A stretch of 64,000 nucleotides of DNA from Clavelina lepadiformis (GCF_947623445.1 NC_135241.1:6698501-6762500), one strand, 5' to 3'. Positions 14,301 through 27,060 are shown, numbered from the stretch's first letter. The notes: a model not told the origin generated them from the letters alone. Translations and numbers: made by a program.

Positions 14301-15995
14301 CGTATCATAATAAGTCAACGACGCCATCAAACATGCATTAATTTACATTATTTAGGCAATATTTTGTATAGAGTATTGATACAAAAACAAATGTGTATTA
14401 ATATACATAGTATATTTTTGTAGCATTCCAGCTTTTCTTGGTTATGCAGTTTTAACAATTCATGTTAATCAGCGCAACCTTAAAAAATCATAAAAATTGA
14501 CATTAAATATATGCTTGAGAAAAAAGTACCTTATGCTCAATTAAGCTCAGATAAATGTAGGACAATCATAACCTACACCCACCTAACAGACTATTATTAT
14601 CAATACTATACCAGTACTAGAAATTCTACTCTAAAAACACAGTGAACAATACATACCAATATTAGTTTTTCCTTTGGCTTCGGATGGAAGTGTTTCAACT
14701 GTGGGCTTGTCAACCTTTGGTGGTTTCTCTTCAACTGGGGTGGGTAGCGTTTCAACCTCATCAATCACATCATCCACTATGAAATTGAACCAAGAAATTG
14801 ATTACGAAGGAAACTTAGCTTAATATATACGTTCATAATGTATGCACAACAATGCAACATATCAGAACTGAACGTTTGAGGAATAAAAAAGGATATTAAT
14901 TAACACACATTTTTGTTCCAAACAGTATTTAAATATTGAACAAACTGAAAAGGAAAGTTACCACTGAATGCCACTGATTAATTGACATCACAAGTAAGCA
15001 GTGATAATTATAAAATTTTAAATAAACCTATTAGTGGTTGTTAGATAACAAAGAAGTGTTTCTACCTATCATTATTCTTTGTATAAGATATATACCAACA
15101 AGAGTATCAGTGTGTAGAAACGATCTTGAGATTTTTGTTCATAAGAATGTTGGCTTATCAAGGAGTGCTTAGAGTTTTATTTCTGAAACCCAGCCTTTCA
15201 TAGTGATCAGCAATTATGAGTTTAAATGTGTTGGAAAGTAGTAAAATTATCTGATATATTATATTTATATCTGAAGATATAATTATTATATATCAGATAG
15301 TATATTATTGTATATTTATCTGAAGAATGGGCTCTTCATGATAGTTTTAATTTAATTTAAACTAACCTATTGAATAAGCTACTACTGGTTTCATATGATA
15401 ACAATGTGGCTGATTACAATTGATGCAGCTGCAACGCTGCAGGCCAATGTTAATCGAGAAGAAAAACATATGGCAGCATAATGAATATTTCAATGCGTTC
15501 ATCTGAAAGTGACATCCTGTATTGTAGCACAAGCCCTGCAGGTCGTCACGATTCAGAGATCATGTTTTTTACGCAAGCTGCATCCAGTGTAAAGACACAT
15601 TACAGTTCTAATACAATAAATGTATATATCAGAAATATGTGTACTTGTAGTTGTTGTTAATTGTTACAATATAACATTTAACAATCATTATGAAATGAGT
15701 GGGTGTATGAGTGTATCTTTATTGCTAACACTAAAAAGCATAATCCGCAAATACGAGTATAATACCATTCCCTCTTCTCTATTCGTTGCAATTCTTATAT
15801 CTTACAGTAATTCACTTAACTTCTACACTTTATAATAAACAAAAATAAAGTGATAGTGCTTCACAAAATACCTTTTACAAACCCTTCGCTTCCTTCACTA
15901 CCAGTGCTTCCAGCTTTATCACTTTGGTTGTCCTCGGCAGTTGCTTCTCCATCTGCTTCATATTTCATGGTAAGGCTTGTCTCATAATCACCCAT
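2400..15995 (-). CDS. RTN: Reticulon (RTN family), multi-isoform gene
   Basis: Encodes an ER-shaping reticulon; family members insert two hydrophobic hairpins into the tubular ER membrane and curve it. Constant exons on the minus strand are 3490-3697 (208 bp), 3117-3255, 2742-2811 (70 bp) and 2400-2548. They encode the reticulon homology domain: VVDLLYWRNVK, a long hydrophobic hairpin, YADAILDRFNS, the second hairpin starting FGVTMWLLTYIG, then DVVLAFTLPPFYEKYQ and a lysine-rich tail ending SKAKTQ. Upstream exons are 15872-15995 (start MGDYETSLTM), 14657-14776, 13071-13097, 10585-10824, 4825-5142, 4411-4449 and 3794-3808. Their acidic, proline-rich, low-complexity products resemble the variable N-termini of vertebrate reticulons. 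Every upstream exon is phase 1, so any combination stays in frame; with all of them the protein is about 482 residues. Exon usage is inferred from splice sites, not transcripts. The vertebrate subtype cannot be assigned. Confidence 0.93.
3794..3808 (-). CDS. RTN: 15-nt reticulon microexon
   Basis: CATGGAAGGAGCGTA is flanked by TTTCTCAG on its 5' side and GTAAGTG on its 3' side in minus-strand orientation. In phase 1 it adds AWKERI immediately before VDLLYW. Vertebrate reticulon isoforms carry similar tryptophan-lysine phrases (such as NWKDKVVDLLYW in the short RTN4 form) at the same place, which supports function. Skipping it gives GG-VVDLLYW and remains in frame. Confidence 0.75.
4825..5142 (-). 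CDS. RTN: Large acidic cassette exon of reticulon (318 nt)
   Basis: This exon runs from the acceptor GCACAG to the donor GTAGTT and is exactly 106 codons in a 1-1 phase. The product is rich in Glu, Pro, Ser and Lys (for example SEVEEVNTVQSEPDVTESEP and KEVSFEPPKEEPVKAKPS) and ends HFKLSPGG just before the membrane domain. It is the nearest equivalent here of the long variable region of vertebrate reticulons. An internal Met (5131) could also serve as an alternative start, but the acceptor and phase fit an internal exon better. Confidence 0.7.
5608..5662 (-). CDS. RTN: Alternative first coding exon of reticulon (isoform starting MAENTEHS)
   Basis: ATG at 5662-5660 begins a 55-nt acidic exon encoding MAENTEHSAENEVKQEYE. 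It ends one base into the next codon at a GTTTCA donor. That phase joins cleanly to the 4825-5142 cassette (EESSMSVQPDD). The donor is weak, which lowers confidence. Downstream joining gives a short reticulon isoform dominated by the membrane domain. An independent promoter would lie in the relatively CpG-bearing DNA around 5.7-6.2 kb. Confidence 0.45.
5663..10584 (-). other. Long reticulon intron without supported exons
   Basis: The stretch lies between the 4825-5142/5608-5662 exons and the 10585-10824 cassette. Open frames at 7806-8000 and 10015-10334 translate to leucine/phenylalanine-rich peptides typical of AT-rich DNA and lack donor/acceptor pairs in phase 1. A relatively CpG-rich patch with CACGTG and GCGCCGCGACGC at about 6125-6175 could be promoter-associated for the 5662 start. 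Nothing else is recognised. Confidence 0.5.
11074..11230 (-). CDS. RTN: Alternative first coding exon of reticulon (isoform starting MASPTHFG)
   Basis: An ATG at 11230-11228 opens a 157-nt exon (52 codons plus one base) that ends at a GTATGA donor. Its phase matches the acceptor of the 10585-10824 cassette, continuing as APFSVNEIVPDE. Exon 10585-10824 is 240 nt and encodes an acidic, serine-rich segment with SGEPSEAEKSGSG at its end. The location about 4.7 kb downstream of the first candidate start implies a separate promoter. The N-terminal residues show no family match; the evidence is the start codon, donor and phase agreement. Confidence 0.6.
13249..13508. mobile_element. hAT-like MITE in a reticulon intron
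   Basis: The ends form imperfect terminal inverted repeats: CAGTGTTTCCCAACC on the left, and CAGTGATTCCCAACC when the right end is read on the minus strand. CAGTG plus a CCCAACC block is typical of hAT terminal repeats. The flanking 8-mers (CAATATCA and AATTAATT) do not match well, so the insertion is old or the boundaries shifted. No transposase frame is present. It lies between reticulon exons 13071-13097 and 14657-14776. Confidence 0.65.
15246..15303. repeat. AT-rich palindrome
   Basis: TATCTGATATATTATA-type sequence folds back on TATATATCAGATA about 50 bp later, giving a near-perfect AT hairpin within the first reticulon intron. It is probably a simple-sequence palindrome; no function is evident. 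Confidence 0.5.
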
Positions 15996-17810
15996 TTTTG
16001 ATAGTTACTTTTTTATATAAAATCTATTGATCAAACTTAAAAAGTTTGTTCTAAAACTAAAATAAAGTCTATTTATTTCATGAGTAAAAATTTTTTTAAT
16101 TGAGCAATGGCTCAAGAAATCACTGCTTGATATTAATTTCAATGCTGCCATAAGTTCATACATTCTGATAAAAAGATGCAATAAATGTATTTATGTCCAG
16201 CTATCTTGGAATGTCCTGCAATGAGAATAATATGCCAATTTGGTGACCTTACTAACTGCGTTGAAGATACATAAAACTACAGTATGACAGTGAACTGCAG
16301 GATTATCAATTTACCTGAGCTATTCCAAGATTATTGTTTAAAAATATATTTATAACATGCATATATACAACGTGGTTAAGCGTCCAGCACCTTGTCAAAT
16401 ATAAGTATCAAAGATACTGCATTTTACGATACATCATCTGCCTCTTATTCATTTGCACTGCAGCATCAGGATTGCACATTGAGAACTCATGACATCACAA
16501 CTCCAAGCCATACAGGATTTCATGCAATTCATGAGAGTGCAGAAGTAAAGGTTCCCATTTTTAAGCGAAAATTTAACTTCTTATTTAACTACTGGCAAAA
16601 ATTGTTTTAAAAAATCTTGCGGCTTCCCTTTGTTAAAGATAGGTGAAAGCTAAACTCGAGCGTACTGCAAGCAGCAATTCAACTAGATTGACTGCCCTTC
16701 AGTCAGAGTCACTTTTTTTTAACAAGAAGTTGTGCGTTCAGATAAACAAATTGTGTTTTGACAGTGACTGCTGTAACCTCAATTCTTTGTTTATAACCTA
16801 TTTAAACAATTAGTTTTTCCTTGTTTATTTAGCGAAGGTAGGGATTAAATAGAGCAAAGTTGATTACTCTAGTTTGTCAGAAAACTTAATGAAGCTGCAA
16901 ATCATTAAACACTACTCTTTGCAAACACTTTCAACCTCACACAGAAAAACTTTGAAAAAAATCATGGTAGAACTAATTCTTCTAAAAATAAAGTGTATAT
17001 ACCATTTCTCAAGTAAGTATAAGAGTGTATCTTTACCAAGTATAAAAGTGCAGAAGTAACAACACTAATCTGTAAAAGTGAGAGGGTTTTAAGGGTAAAT
17101 TAGTCATGAAAAGTTTGAATCGATTGGGATTAGTTTTACATTAACTTAGTTTTGTGAGTTGTGACGTCTGTAGTTAAGTGATGTTACTTCAGCACTTCCA
17201 TAGATTAATGTCTTTTTTAGAAAAATGGTTGCCCAGCTCTGGTTATATACCGTCAATGGTATTAACAATGGAAAAATCACTAACAAATACTAAAAATCAT
17301 ATACATCATGCGTATATTAAAATTAATGTGGATTCTTTTAATATATTAGACAAGTTTTACACTGTTGTATAGTGACACCTGCCAATTACTATTGACGAAA
17401 GAAATCCGGTAATCTGTGTTGCCATGGAGGAGTAGGTTAAAGGAGATTAAAGGTTTCTTGTTAAATTTACATCGCAATATTAACAAATAATAATTAATCA
17501 ATCGCTCTAAAAATTATTGCAAGCATTTTCGTTCTTGAAAAAAATTTTAAACTCCAAATTGTGTTGATGTACTAAAGTAGAAAATGAAAAAGCAACTTTT
17601 GAAGCATTTTGTCCAAAATTAGTTGGAAAAAGGGGCTAACTTTGGACTATAAAAAGTTAAAACGTCACATTTTTTAGATAACTATGAACTAACAATTTGT
17701 TAAAAACTTAAGTATCTTATTTGAGAAACAAGTAAACAGCTAGCAACAGGGAATATTAAAGGAAAGGTTTCTGTTTGCTTTTGAATGTAAAGACTAAATA
17801 GTGCTAATTT

Positions 17811-18475
17811 CAGAACGAAGTTACTATTTCACCGGCATTCATTTACAGAAGTTGCTACATCAGAATACTCTAACCGGCAGATTTTCACTGATGGGTTTAT
17901 CACTCGTTTTGGATGAGGGGAAGAATGCAATGCAGTGCTGTAGTAGATAATGATGGGGTTTGTATGCTGAAGGTTTTGAATCTTGCTATTGTTTGACTTC
18001 TTTTTTGATATAACTTAGTCATGAGAGGTGAGAGTTTGGGTGACAGGGAGTTAGTTTCAAATAAATTTAGACTTTGGGAAAAAACCGTAATTTTTGGTTG
18101 AAAATTATCATTTATATCAATTCGCAGCCAGCTTAGTAACTTAATTAGCAGAAGTGAAAGTGTGGGTCAGAGGGAGTTAATTTTAGGTTAATTCACGCTT
18201 TTGAAATATTAGTACAGTACCGATACGTCGTTTTAAGTTGAAAATTGGCATATATTTAAATTCGCAGACTAGCGTAATTGCCGCTCACTGTATCCGTACT
18301 TTCTTACTTCGGTAAATGGAGGCCAGTAAAATAAGTGTCTACTTCACCGGCTGACGTTTACTGAAGAAAGAAAATACCAATTACGTAACTGGCAAGCCGT
18401 TTACTGAAGTAGCTTTTCAAAATTCACTGACTGGCAGCCGGTGAAATAGATGCTGCCATTTCAGAACTCGACCCA
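17811..18475. repeat. Inverted/direct copies of a TTTCACCGGC-containing repeat
   Basis: The phrase CTATTTCACCGGC followed by a TTTACAGAAG/TTTACTGAAG block occurs near 17823 and near 18339 on the plus strand. It occurs a third time inverted near 18440, where GCCGGTGAAATAG is followed by AGATGCTGCC. The arrangement suggests a degraded inverted-repeat element with a rearranged right end. No target duplication or coding capacity was found. Confidence 0.4.
18025..18277 (+). repeat. Diverged tandem duplication (about 120 bp units)
   Basis: Two adjacent units share the order GAGAGTTTGGGTGACAGGGAG / GAAAGTGTGGGTCAGAGGGAG, then GTTGAAAATTATCAT / GTTGAAAATTGGCAT, then AATTCGCAGCCAGC / AATTCGCAGACTAGC. 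The units have diverged by substitutions and small indels. No protein is encoded. Confidence 0.5.
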
Positions 18476-19742
18476 ATTTCTTTTGAAAACAAAATTCTTG
18501 CCGCCTTCATCATCTGCAATCCATTCCCAACGACAAAATTTTAAATACATACAACAAAAGAGTACAACATCTTGCCCATAGACAAAACATTTGCACACGT
18601 GTTTCGATTGCTCAAATGAATTTTACCTGACAAGGTGAACAATTTTGTTTTTGGCAAGGAATCTATTGCACAAACCTTCGGGACAAAAAAGAAAAAAAGA
18701 GTGTATCTTTTCAGGAGGAATTATTTTTTGCCATTTCTTTGTTTTCAGGAAAAGTTTTGGCAAAAAGCTTCCTTTTCAGGTGGTTCGCCTATCTCAAAAG
18801 AAAGTTTTCGTCGTTTTGATCTAGTGATCCCTAAGTGCTATGTGAGTACCGGTAAGTGACCCATAATCCGAAGTGGAAAGTGTGCCAGCTGCCCGCATGA
18901 GGTTACTCAATATGCACACCGAATATTTTACTCATCACGGCAATTTAAAAAAACAAACAAAGAAAAGCGATTGTTTAAACGCCAATTTATAATAAATTAA
19001 CAAAGAGTTGAGGCTTCAGTGCACGCCATCGCGTCAGAATTTCCGTGTTAATATGCACAATTTCTCGTCGGAAACTGCCGTGCTATAACTAAAATGGTTA
19101 ACATCCAACTTTCGCTCCGCACAGTCAATGGCGAAAAATATACAATACAATTCTATTCAACATTCAGGCTTAAATTCAATTCATACATTAGGCTGCAAAA
19201 CGTAAAAAACAATTATAACGCCTTACCGGGACATTTCAAATAGCATTGCGTATGATATAACAGACCCACCGCGTTACATAGCCAGAGTGAGGCAACTACT
19301 CTGTCCCTATTAGCGAGCGCGATAAATTAAGCGCCAAAAACTGCTCCACACCAACATAATATCTATAACTTAACCTAAGAGACATAACAGCTATTACGCT
19401 ATGCATGTTACCCCGGCAGCCGGCACAAAAACACTTCAGCAGGGTATGCAATGACAGCCTAACGAGTTGAAATGAGATCAATAGTGACTTGCAAATTTGT
19501 TTTTTGTGCAATCACAAAAATCTAATAACTGCTTGCTCTGTTTCTATGGATTTTTAGAAATATTCTGAGTTTCCTTGGCTTACTGAATTGGAATTGGCTT
19601 GGATAATAATGTTCTACCTGACCAATTTCTTTCTATTCGGTCAACCATAGTATTATTATGATTTACTAAAGGAACCGCTATTACTACGAGTGTAAGACAG
19701 CTATGACCATATAGTCTAGACTCTAGAGTCTAGACTCTAGAC

Positions 19743-19937
19743 CAGGGATGTCCAACCTTTTATTATAGTGGGCCGCATTGTCACTTGAAATAATTGAATG
19801 GGCCGCAAAGCCTATTAAATTTCAAGAAAAATGGGTACATGAAGTACATACTTTTGTAGTGAAAATGACTAGCGGGCCGCACAAAAATCTCAGGTGGGCC
19901 GCACTGTGGCCCGCGGGCCGCAGGTTGGACATCCCTG
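19743..19937. mobile_element. hAT MITE (195 bp) with perfect 8-bp target duplication
   Basis: CAGGGATGTCCAACCT at the left end is repeated exactly in inverted orientation at the right end. The element is bracketed by identical 8-bp copies of CTCTAGAC at 19735-19742 and 19938-19945. The interior carries repeated GGGCCGCA motifs on both strands, a hallmark of several animal hAT families. No transposase is encoded, so it must have been moved in trans. The intact target duplication argues for a fairly recent insertion. Confidence 0.9.
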
Positions 19938-19971
19938 CTCTAGACCACTGCAAGGTTAGCTTGTTCTTTAT

Positions 19972-21451
19972 CAGACTTGGGTTGTTTGAATACCGTATTC
20001 GTATTCGAATAGAAATGAATACAGTTTGAAGAGAATTTAAATTCGAACATATTGTGTAAAAATGTAAAGAAAACGTATTTGTATTCGAATACTTTGACAT
20101 AGAATTCGTATTCGAATACGTTCACAAAGTAAGGTGTGGCTTCTCCTGGACACAGTCACAGCAAAACGTGGCGTACAGTTGCATTGTTTGCAGTAGAAAC
20201 TTGAAATTTGGTGACTTTTCCTAAAAAATGTTCAGATATCTGTCCATGTTTGTTTTATAAAGTTTGATTTTGTAATTTTTGAGATATTGTCATATCTTCA
20301 TAATTTTGCTCTCTCTCCGCATTGAAGCGTATCGTTTTCCTTTACTTATTTACGCACCACTAACTCGACTAACTATTCTCTTGTCTTCTCTTCTCGCAGT
20401 CAGGTGATTTTCCACACAGCGGTGCCGCGGCGTAACAAGAAAAACTGCTAGAAATGTATCACTTGTAGAAATATTTAATTTACACTAAATGTGCTTTCTT
20501 TAGTTTTACAATTATGATGTATACAGGAAGCCAGATGTTTTTGCTACTAACCTGTAAAAATCCGACCAGTTTACGACGTATAGTTTTCGAGTAATTAACG
20601 ATTGAGAATTTGTGAGCAGTGTCGGCCACACATAGTTAAAATAGTAATGTTGCAAGCCCGGTTTGGATAGGGTTAACAAAGGCGATTTATTTGCAAAAGT
20701 AATGGATTCGAGCACGGTCGAAGTATTGGAAATGACTATTTCACCTTAGCAGGTCAAGCAACTCGCTGTTAAAGATAGGCAGTGAGGTTACGAGAATGGA
20801 TAAGAAAAAAATTAGGTTTAGTTATTGAGGATTTAATTGATGGTAGATTTAGGTTAGGTCTACGTTACTATGTTATAATACCAAAGTAAGGTTACGGTAA
20901 CAAGAAACTGTAAAAAATTACCTTCGAATGCCCGAGTTTTCGAAATAGTGATACCCCGAGGTAGTTTTCCTTGTAATTTGTCAAAGGGACTAGAAAAGTT
21001 AATATACGCATCCGTTATAGCCTAGGATGTGCGAATTTACTGTAGTTTATGAATTTTTCAAGGATCTATTGTCATAAAGCATTAGCCTACTGCCTATTTT
21101 CGGTATTGGCTAGAAAATATCTAAGTGTGCCTGCTAACACCTGTGGAATTTTTTTCAGCATTGGTGGGAAAAAATTTCGTCCAGAAGGATGTTGTTTGTC
21201 GGATAAAACGTTTGAAAAACTTATGTTCATAAAATTGCTGAATGGGTATTTTCAGTGTGAAAAATAATGCTGCTGCCTTTTGTTTTCTGTAGTTTCAGCC
21301 TTAGGAATTTGTGATAATAAAATGAAAATCATTAAATTAGAAATGTGTTTTACCTTGATTTACACCCAGTGTATTCATGAATGTATTCATGAATACAGTT
21401 GGTAAAGTATCCGTATGCGAATACTTTCTTTCTGTATTCGTTCCAACCTTG
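19972..21451. mobile_element. hAT-like non-autonomous element (about 1.5 kb) with GTATTCGAATAC repeats
   Basis: The left end reads CAGACTTGGGTTGTTTGAATAC, and the right end on the minus strand reads CAAGGTTGGAACGAATAC. Both are followed by clusters of GTATTCGAATA-like motifs (around 19990-20125 and 21370-21440). The flanks are TTCTTTAT and GTTCTTAT, a near-match 8-mer compatible with a hAT target duplication altered by one indel. Internal frames (for example 20512-20715 and 21049-21267) show no hAT transposase motif. It starts only 34 bp beyond the neighbouring MITE. Confidence 0.55.
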
Positions 21452-21560
21452 GTTCTTATGGAAATCTATATAATACAGAATAGGTTACTAATCATTTCTC
21501 ACAAAACAAGCAAGTTATATAAGATGTCTGTCCCATGATACCACCGACCCAACCACAACG

Positions 21561-21790
21561 AAGCGATTGGATTCGTTATCCAAAGAGATGTGGCCGACTC
21601 ACACCTCCGTAGTTATTACCAGCATACTAATAAGCTGCGTAAGACTTTCGTTTGTGGTGCCTTTTCAAAGTGGTGGCGGCAAGCTACACGTTAGATAACA
21701 TTCGGAATTATAACTTATTATTAGACGCTTTATGAAAATTGGGAGCAAAATTTACAAAACTGGAAAACATCAAACAAGAAACATTAAATT
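21561..21790 (+). repeat. Dispersed repeat, copy 1
   Basis: This segment shares ordered blocks with 58290-58540 read on the minus strand: GATTGGAT, TCGTTA, CCAAAGAGATGTGGCC, AGACTTT followed by TTTGTGGT, GTGGCGG, and a TGGGAGCAAA/TGGAGCAAG block. Spacing is similar over about 230 bp. The family is not one I recognise; no inverted termini or coding capacity were found. Confidence 0.5.
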
Positions 21791-22174
21791 GGCAACTTGG
21801 ATTTTTTCTTACACAAGAAACTAGCAAACTTCAACTTTTCAGATAAGAAAGTGGTTTAGACTATATCTACGAAAGCAAGTTAATACCAAAGTAACTTAAA
21901 AGGTGTGACACACACACACATGCGTGCTTAATCTAAACTAAATGCTCGCCTTGCTCTTTTGGTTTCTTCGATTTGTTATTGGCTAAATAAAAAGCAAAGC
22001 TAATAATTTTAACGTCAATTTATTATAATGCTATATAACCAAGAATTGAGGTTAGGCCACTATGTTCACTGTCACGCCAAAACTTGTATTTCTGCATACA
22101 CATGGCTTGTCGTATAAGCCTCGCCTAAATTGAAATAGCCAATACTAATGAAAGCAGTTTTGCAAACTTTTGCT

Positions 22175-22180
22175 TTTATT
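22175..22180 (-). terminator. Polyadenylation signal of ficolin-like gene 1
   Basis: TTTATT on the plus strand (AATAAA on the minus strand) lies about 70 bp beyond the stop codon at 22247-22249. Confidence 0.5.
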
Positions 22181-22246
22181 TTACATTAATATTCTATATG
22201 GAATAATGTGGGCAGTTACATTTCCATTACCATTTCAGCAAAATAG

Positions 22247-24245
<1,999 letters not shown>

Positions 24246-24546
24246 CGCTTCGTCTTGTTTTATGAAGTCTTTGAAACACAATTTGACGAAAATAACTTGC
24301 CAGAACGTGTTTTATTAATATGCTGTAGCCTATACTAGCTCGAAGTATGAGAAAAAAGTTAATCATCCGAGTTGTTTGGTTTCCTAAAATAGAAAACATC
24401 AAGAATTTTTCGCATTTCGGACCTTGCCCGAAGCACGCAAATACTCCAAATGTACTTATATGGTATCGTATTCAACTGAATTGTAACAACGCTTGCGAAA
24501 AGGAATTTCAAATTTATTTTTTGTAGCCCAAGGTCAAGAAAAGCAA

Positions 24547-24590
24547 GTGACGTAAATCAGTACAGTTTTGAAAACAAATACCTTAAAAGG
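24547..24590. promoter_or_regulatory. Conserved upstream block of ficolin-like gene 1 (GTGACGTAA and TTAAAAGGAGT)
   Basis: GTGACGTAAAT is followed by CAGTTTTGAAAACAA and CCTTAAAAGGAGT. The same order recurs upstream of the second ficolin-like gene (30813-30860) and in the duplicated module at 31421-31470, where the last block is CTATAAAAGGAGT or CTATAAAAAGAGT. Conservation across three copies suggests a regulatory role. TGACGTAA is an ATF/CREB-type site. The TATA-like block reads on the plus strand, opposite to the gene, so its role is unclear. Confidence 0.45.
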
Positions 24591-24699
24591 AGTCTTGGTT
24601 TTGTCTTCATATCTAGATTTATTACTTATATAAGTTATAATTGATTTGATACTCAACAAATCATCGGGAAAAAAACAAATTTTAAAAGGTATTTTCATG

Positions 24700-26726
24700 T
24701 GAAAATTACTTCTCTGCTATTTTGAGTCGTGTAAGAGCTATAATAAAATGTTTCTCTTGAATGTAAATGTTTCAAATCTTTCTGTTTTTTTATACCAGTA
24801 AAAATGCACAGCTTTTACTATGTTAAACTAAATATTTTACTGAAGGCGATATTCAGAATAGGCTTGAATGAAATAAAGAAATGCTGAAATTTTGTTAGTG
24901 TCTGTTTGTGTTCATTAAGGTCACTTGCCGTAGGTATTCTCTGACATATATGGTTAAGCATGGAGGTTAAGACATTGGTGCATAAATAAACATTCTTTGC
25001 AACAACTTACTGTGGTTTGCGTTATAAGTCCTTGAAAATTTGTAGACCTCCACACCGAATCCGATTGCCTTAACTTTGCGCGTTCCCAAGAAATGACGTC
25101 GCAAAAATATGTTTGTTTTTTTCACATGGCTGCATGCGTTTCAAAGTAGTTGACGCATTCCCATAATCGTTTTCGTCAAGCTTGAGTGATAGTTCTGGCG
25201 ACAAACAAGAATTGTAGACTATGCAAAAGAAATTGAAACCCGGCTTTAACATTTAACTTAGTAACCATAAAGTGGTCAAACGAAAAGGTTTATCTGGTCA
25301 AATTACGTTAAGTAGGTTTTTATCCAATAAATGAGATCTTCTCCTAATAAGTGTGAATATGCCGATACCTCATTGTCCAGCGGTTTTTAGCACATTACAG
25401 AGAATAAAAACAGTTTTGGGCTGTGCCTGTTTCAGCTCGTGGCAATTTTTGGCCTCAATCTCCGCATAATCCCAAATTCGCCATTGCTGGCAACTGACCA
25501 ATGGTATAATTACGCAGTGTATGCAAATGCTACTGCATACTTTGTCGCTGCTCTCTTATGTATAGCCATGCTGTGCTCGCAAAGACTTTCTTCACACTCC
25601 AAGAGTCGAACGTAAATTTAAACAGTTTTTAAAAAAGTTGGAGATTTATTAGCAATACGTAAAGATTTAGAATAACTAAATATTACTTTAAGTCTTGAAA
25701 TGGAAACTCAGAATTGAAAATTAGTATTTATAAAAATGCTCTCCTGCGGTTGTGATTTAAGCCTATATGCACATGCAGTAACTTATCTAAAATTATATAC
25801 GTTATTTATATAAATTATACGTTTGACCACCACTAAAGTTATACTGCAAACACAAAACCAAATAATTTTACTACCAGTTTGTGAAAGTCCGCTTTAATCC
25901 GCTTGCGAGAAATAACTATGTGAATCCGGCCTCAGACAATAAGACATTTATTTTGCAGCAAGTTTAATTATGGCTGAAGTTTATGTAGCATTCGACACAC
26001 CCTCGAGGTCACCTCGAATATATATAGTTCGAAAAGAATGAATTAAAATGCAAGTATCTTTACGCTGTGTGCAATGCGCATTGTAACTAAGAGCTTTAAC
26101 AGGAAACATCTCAGTGTAAAACGATCACAAAACTAAATAATTTTAAGAAAATCACCAGTTGACGCTTTTTCGGTTTTGCTATAAATCTTTGTTTCCAAGG
26201 AGACAACAGCGCTAGCTATACCATTAAACCAGAAGTGGCTCTATAGCACAAGGCAATCCACTCCACAATGATACAAAAATCAATATTCAAGCCCAATTGC
26301 CCGTATCCGAAGAGTGGTGCTGTAATCATGCATAAAATTTGGCAACGGTAAAAATTTTATCGCCAAAGCTGTTACGTTATGTTGTTCTTGTATCATTGGA
26401 TACACAGTATGTAGGCCGACGATATTCCACCGACAAATGACACGAATTTGCAAAATTTGAAAGCAGTTTTGTTCATCTCTCCATCCATACGCTATGCGCT
26501 GTCATCCCGCCCAGTGCAGTATAGAGGCGGCGCTCTGTGGGGCTCATTGCTTTATGTTGCCCACGAACCAAGCGAGACCTTAACCTAGGCAAACAAAACA
26601 TAATGTGAGCTATCACAAAATTTTAATGAAAATCCTATGTACTGTAGATCTAGTGAGTACAACATTTTTCTTGCAACAATACTTCGGGAAGGGGCCTCAA
26701 GGCTCAACTAATGTCTAATAGTCATA
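24700..26726. other. Intergenic DNA between the two ficolin-like genes, left part
   Basis: No open frame here has recognisable motifs; 25070-25252 is short and lacks splice context. Nothing else stands out. Confidence 0.4.
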
Positions 26727-26916
26727 AAATTTAAGGCACTACTGTTGAATACAGAACTTTTTTGTCTGTCGACGTATCATTAACCCGTTCGGGTTCACTT
26801 CATCAGGGCAATGGCAAGGATGCAGGATAATTGCCCTGATGAAGTTAACCCGAATGGGTTAAATGATACGTCGGCAGACCATAAAGTTCTGTATTCACCA
26901 GTAGTGCCTTATATTT
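26727..26916. mobile_element. Foldback element (about 190 bp, near-complete palindrome)
   Basis: The left arm reads TTAAGGCACTACTGTTGAAT, ACAGAACTTT, GTCGACGTATCATTAACCCG and CTTCATCAGGGCAAT. The right arm carries the reverse complement of each block in reverse order (ATTGCCCTGATGAAG through AGTAGTGCCTTA). Arms are about 80 bp around a 20-25 bp loop. This is typical of palindromic MITEs or foldback transposons. No clear target duplication was read. Confidence 0.75.
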
Positions 26917-26993
26917 GATGATTATTATGCCTGGTACTGGCACCCATCTGGCATATGCTTTCTGCGAAAGATGCAAGGTAGTTATTTTAGACC

Positions 26994-27060
26994 AGGGATG
27001 CCCAACCTTTTTTGTCCCAAGATCTACTTTTTAAATAGCCAATCTCCCGCGGTCTACCAG
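26994..27060. mobile_element. Solo hAT-type terminus
   Basis: CAGGGATGCCCAACCTTTTTTG followed by AAGATCTAC and GCGGTCTACC is the standard start of a hAT element of the type found in many animals. No inverted partner end was found in the next 2 kb, so the element is truncated or its right end has decayed. Confidence 0.45.

Larger units (their letters stand above)
16011..19742. other. Intergenic DNA upstream of reticulon; no supported gene
   Basis: Open frames such as 16392-16610, 16874-17059, 17178-17372, 18635-18859 and 19296-19511 lack domain motifs and splice partners. The stretch contains a diverged tandem duplication at 18025-18277 and repeated TTTCACCGGC motifs at 17811-18475. A CTCTAGA palindromic run at about 19714-19742 borders the first hAT element. 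I see no RNA gene. Confidence 0.5.

Noticed and set aside
19822-20125. Minus-strand frames rich in Phe, Tyr and Asn near 20 kb
   Set aside because: They lie across the hAT MITE and GTATTCGAATAC repeats, so the frames are by-products of repeats.
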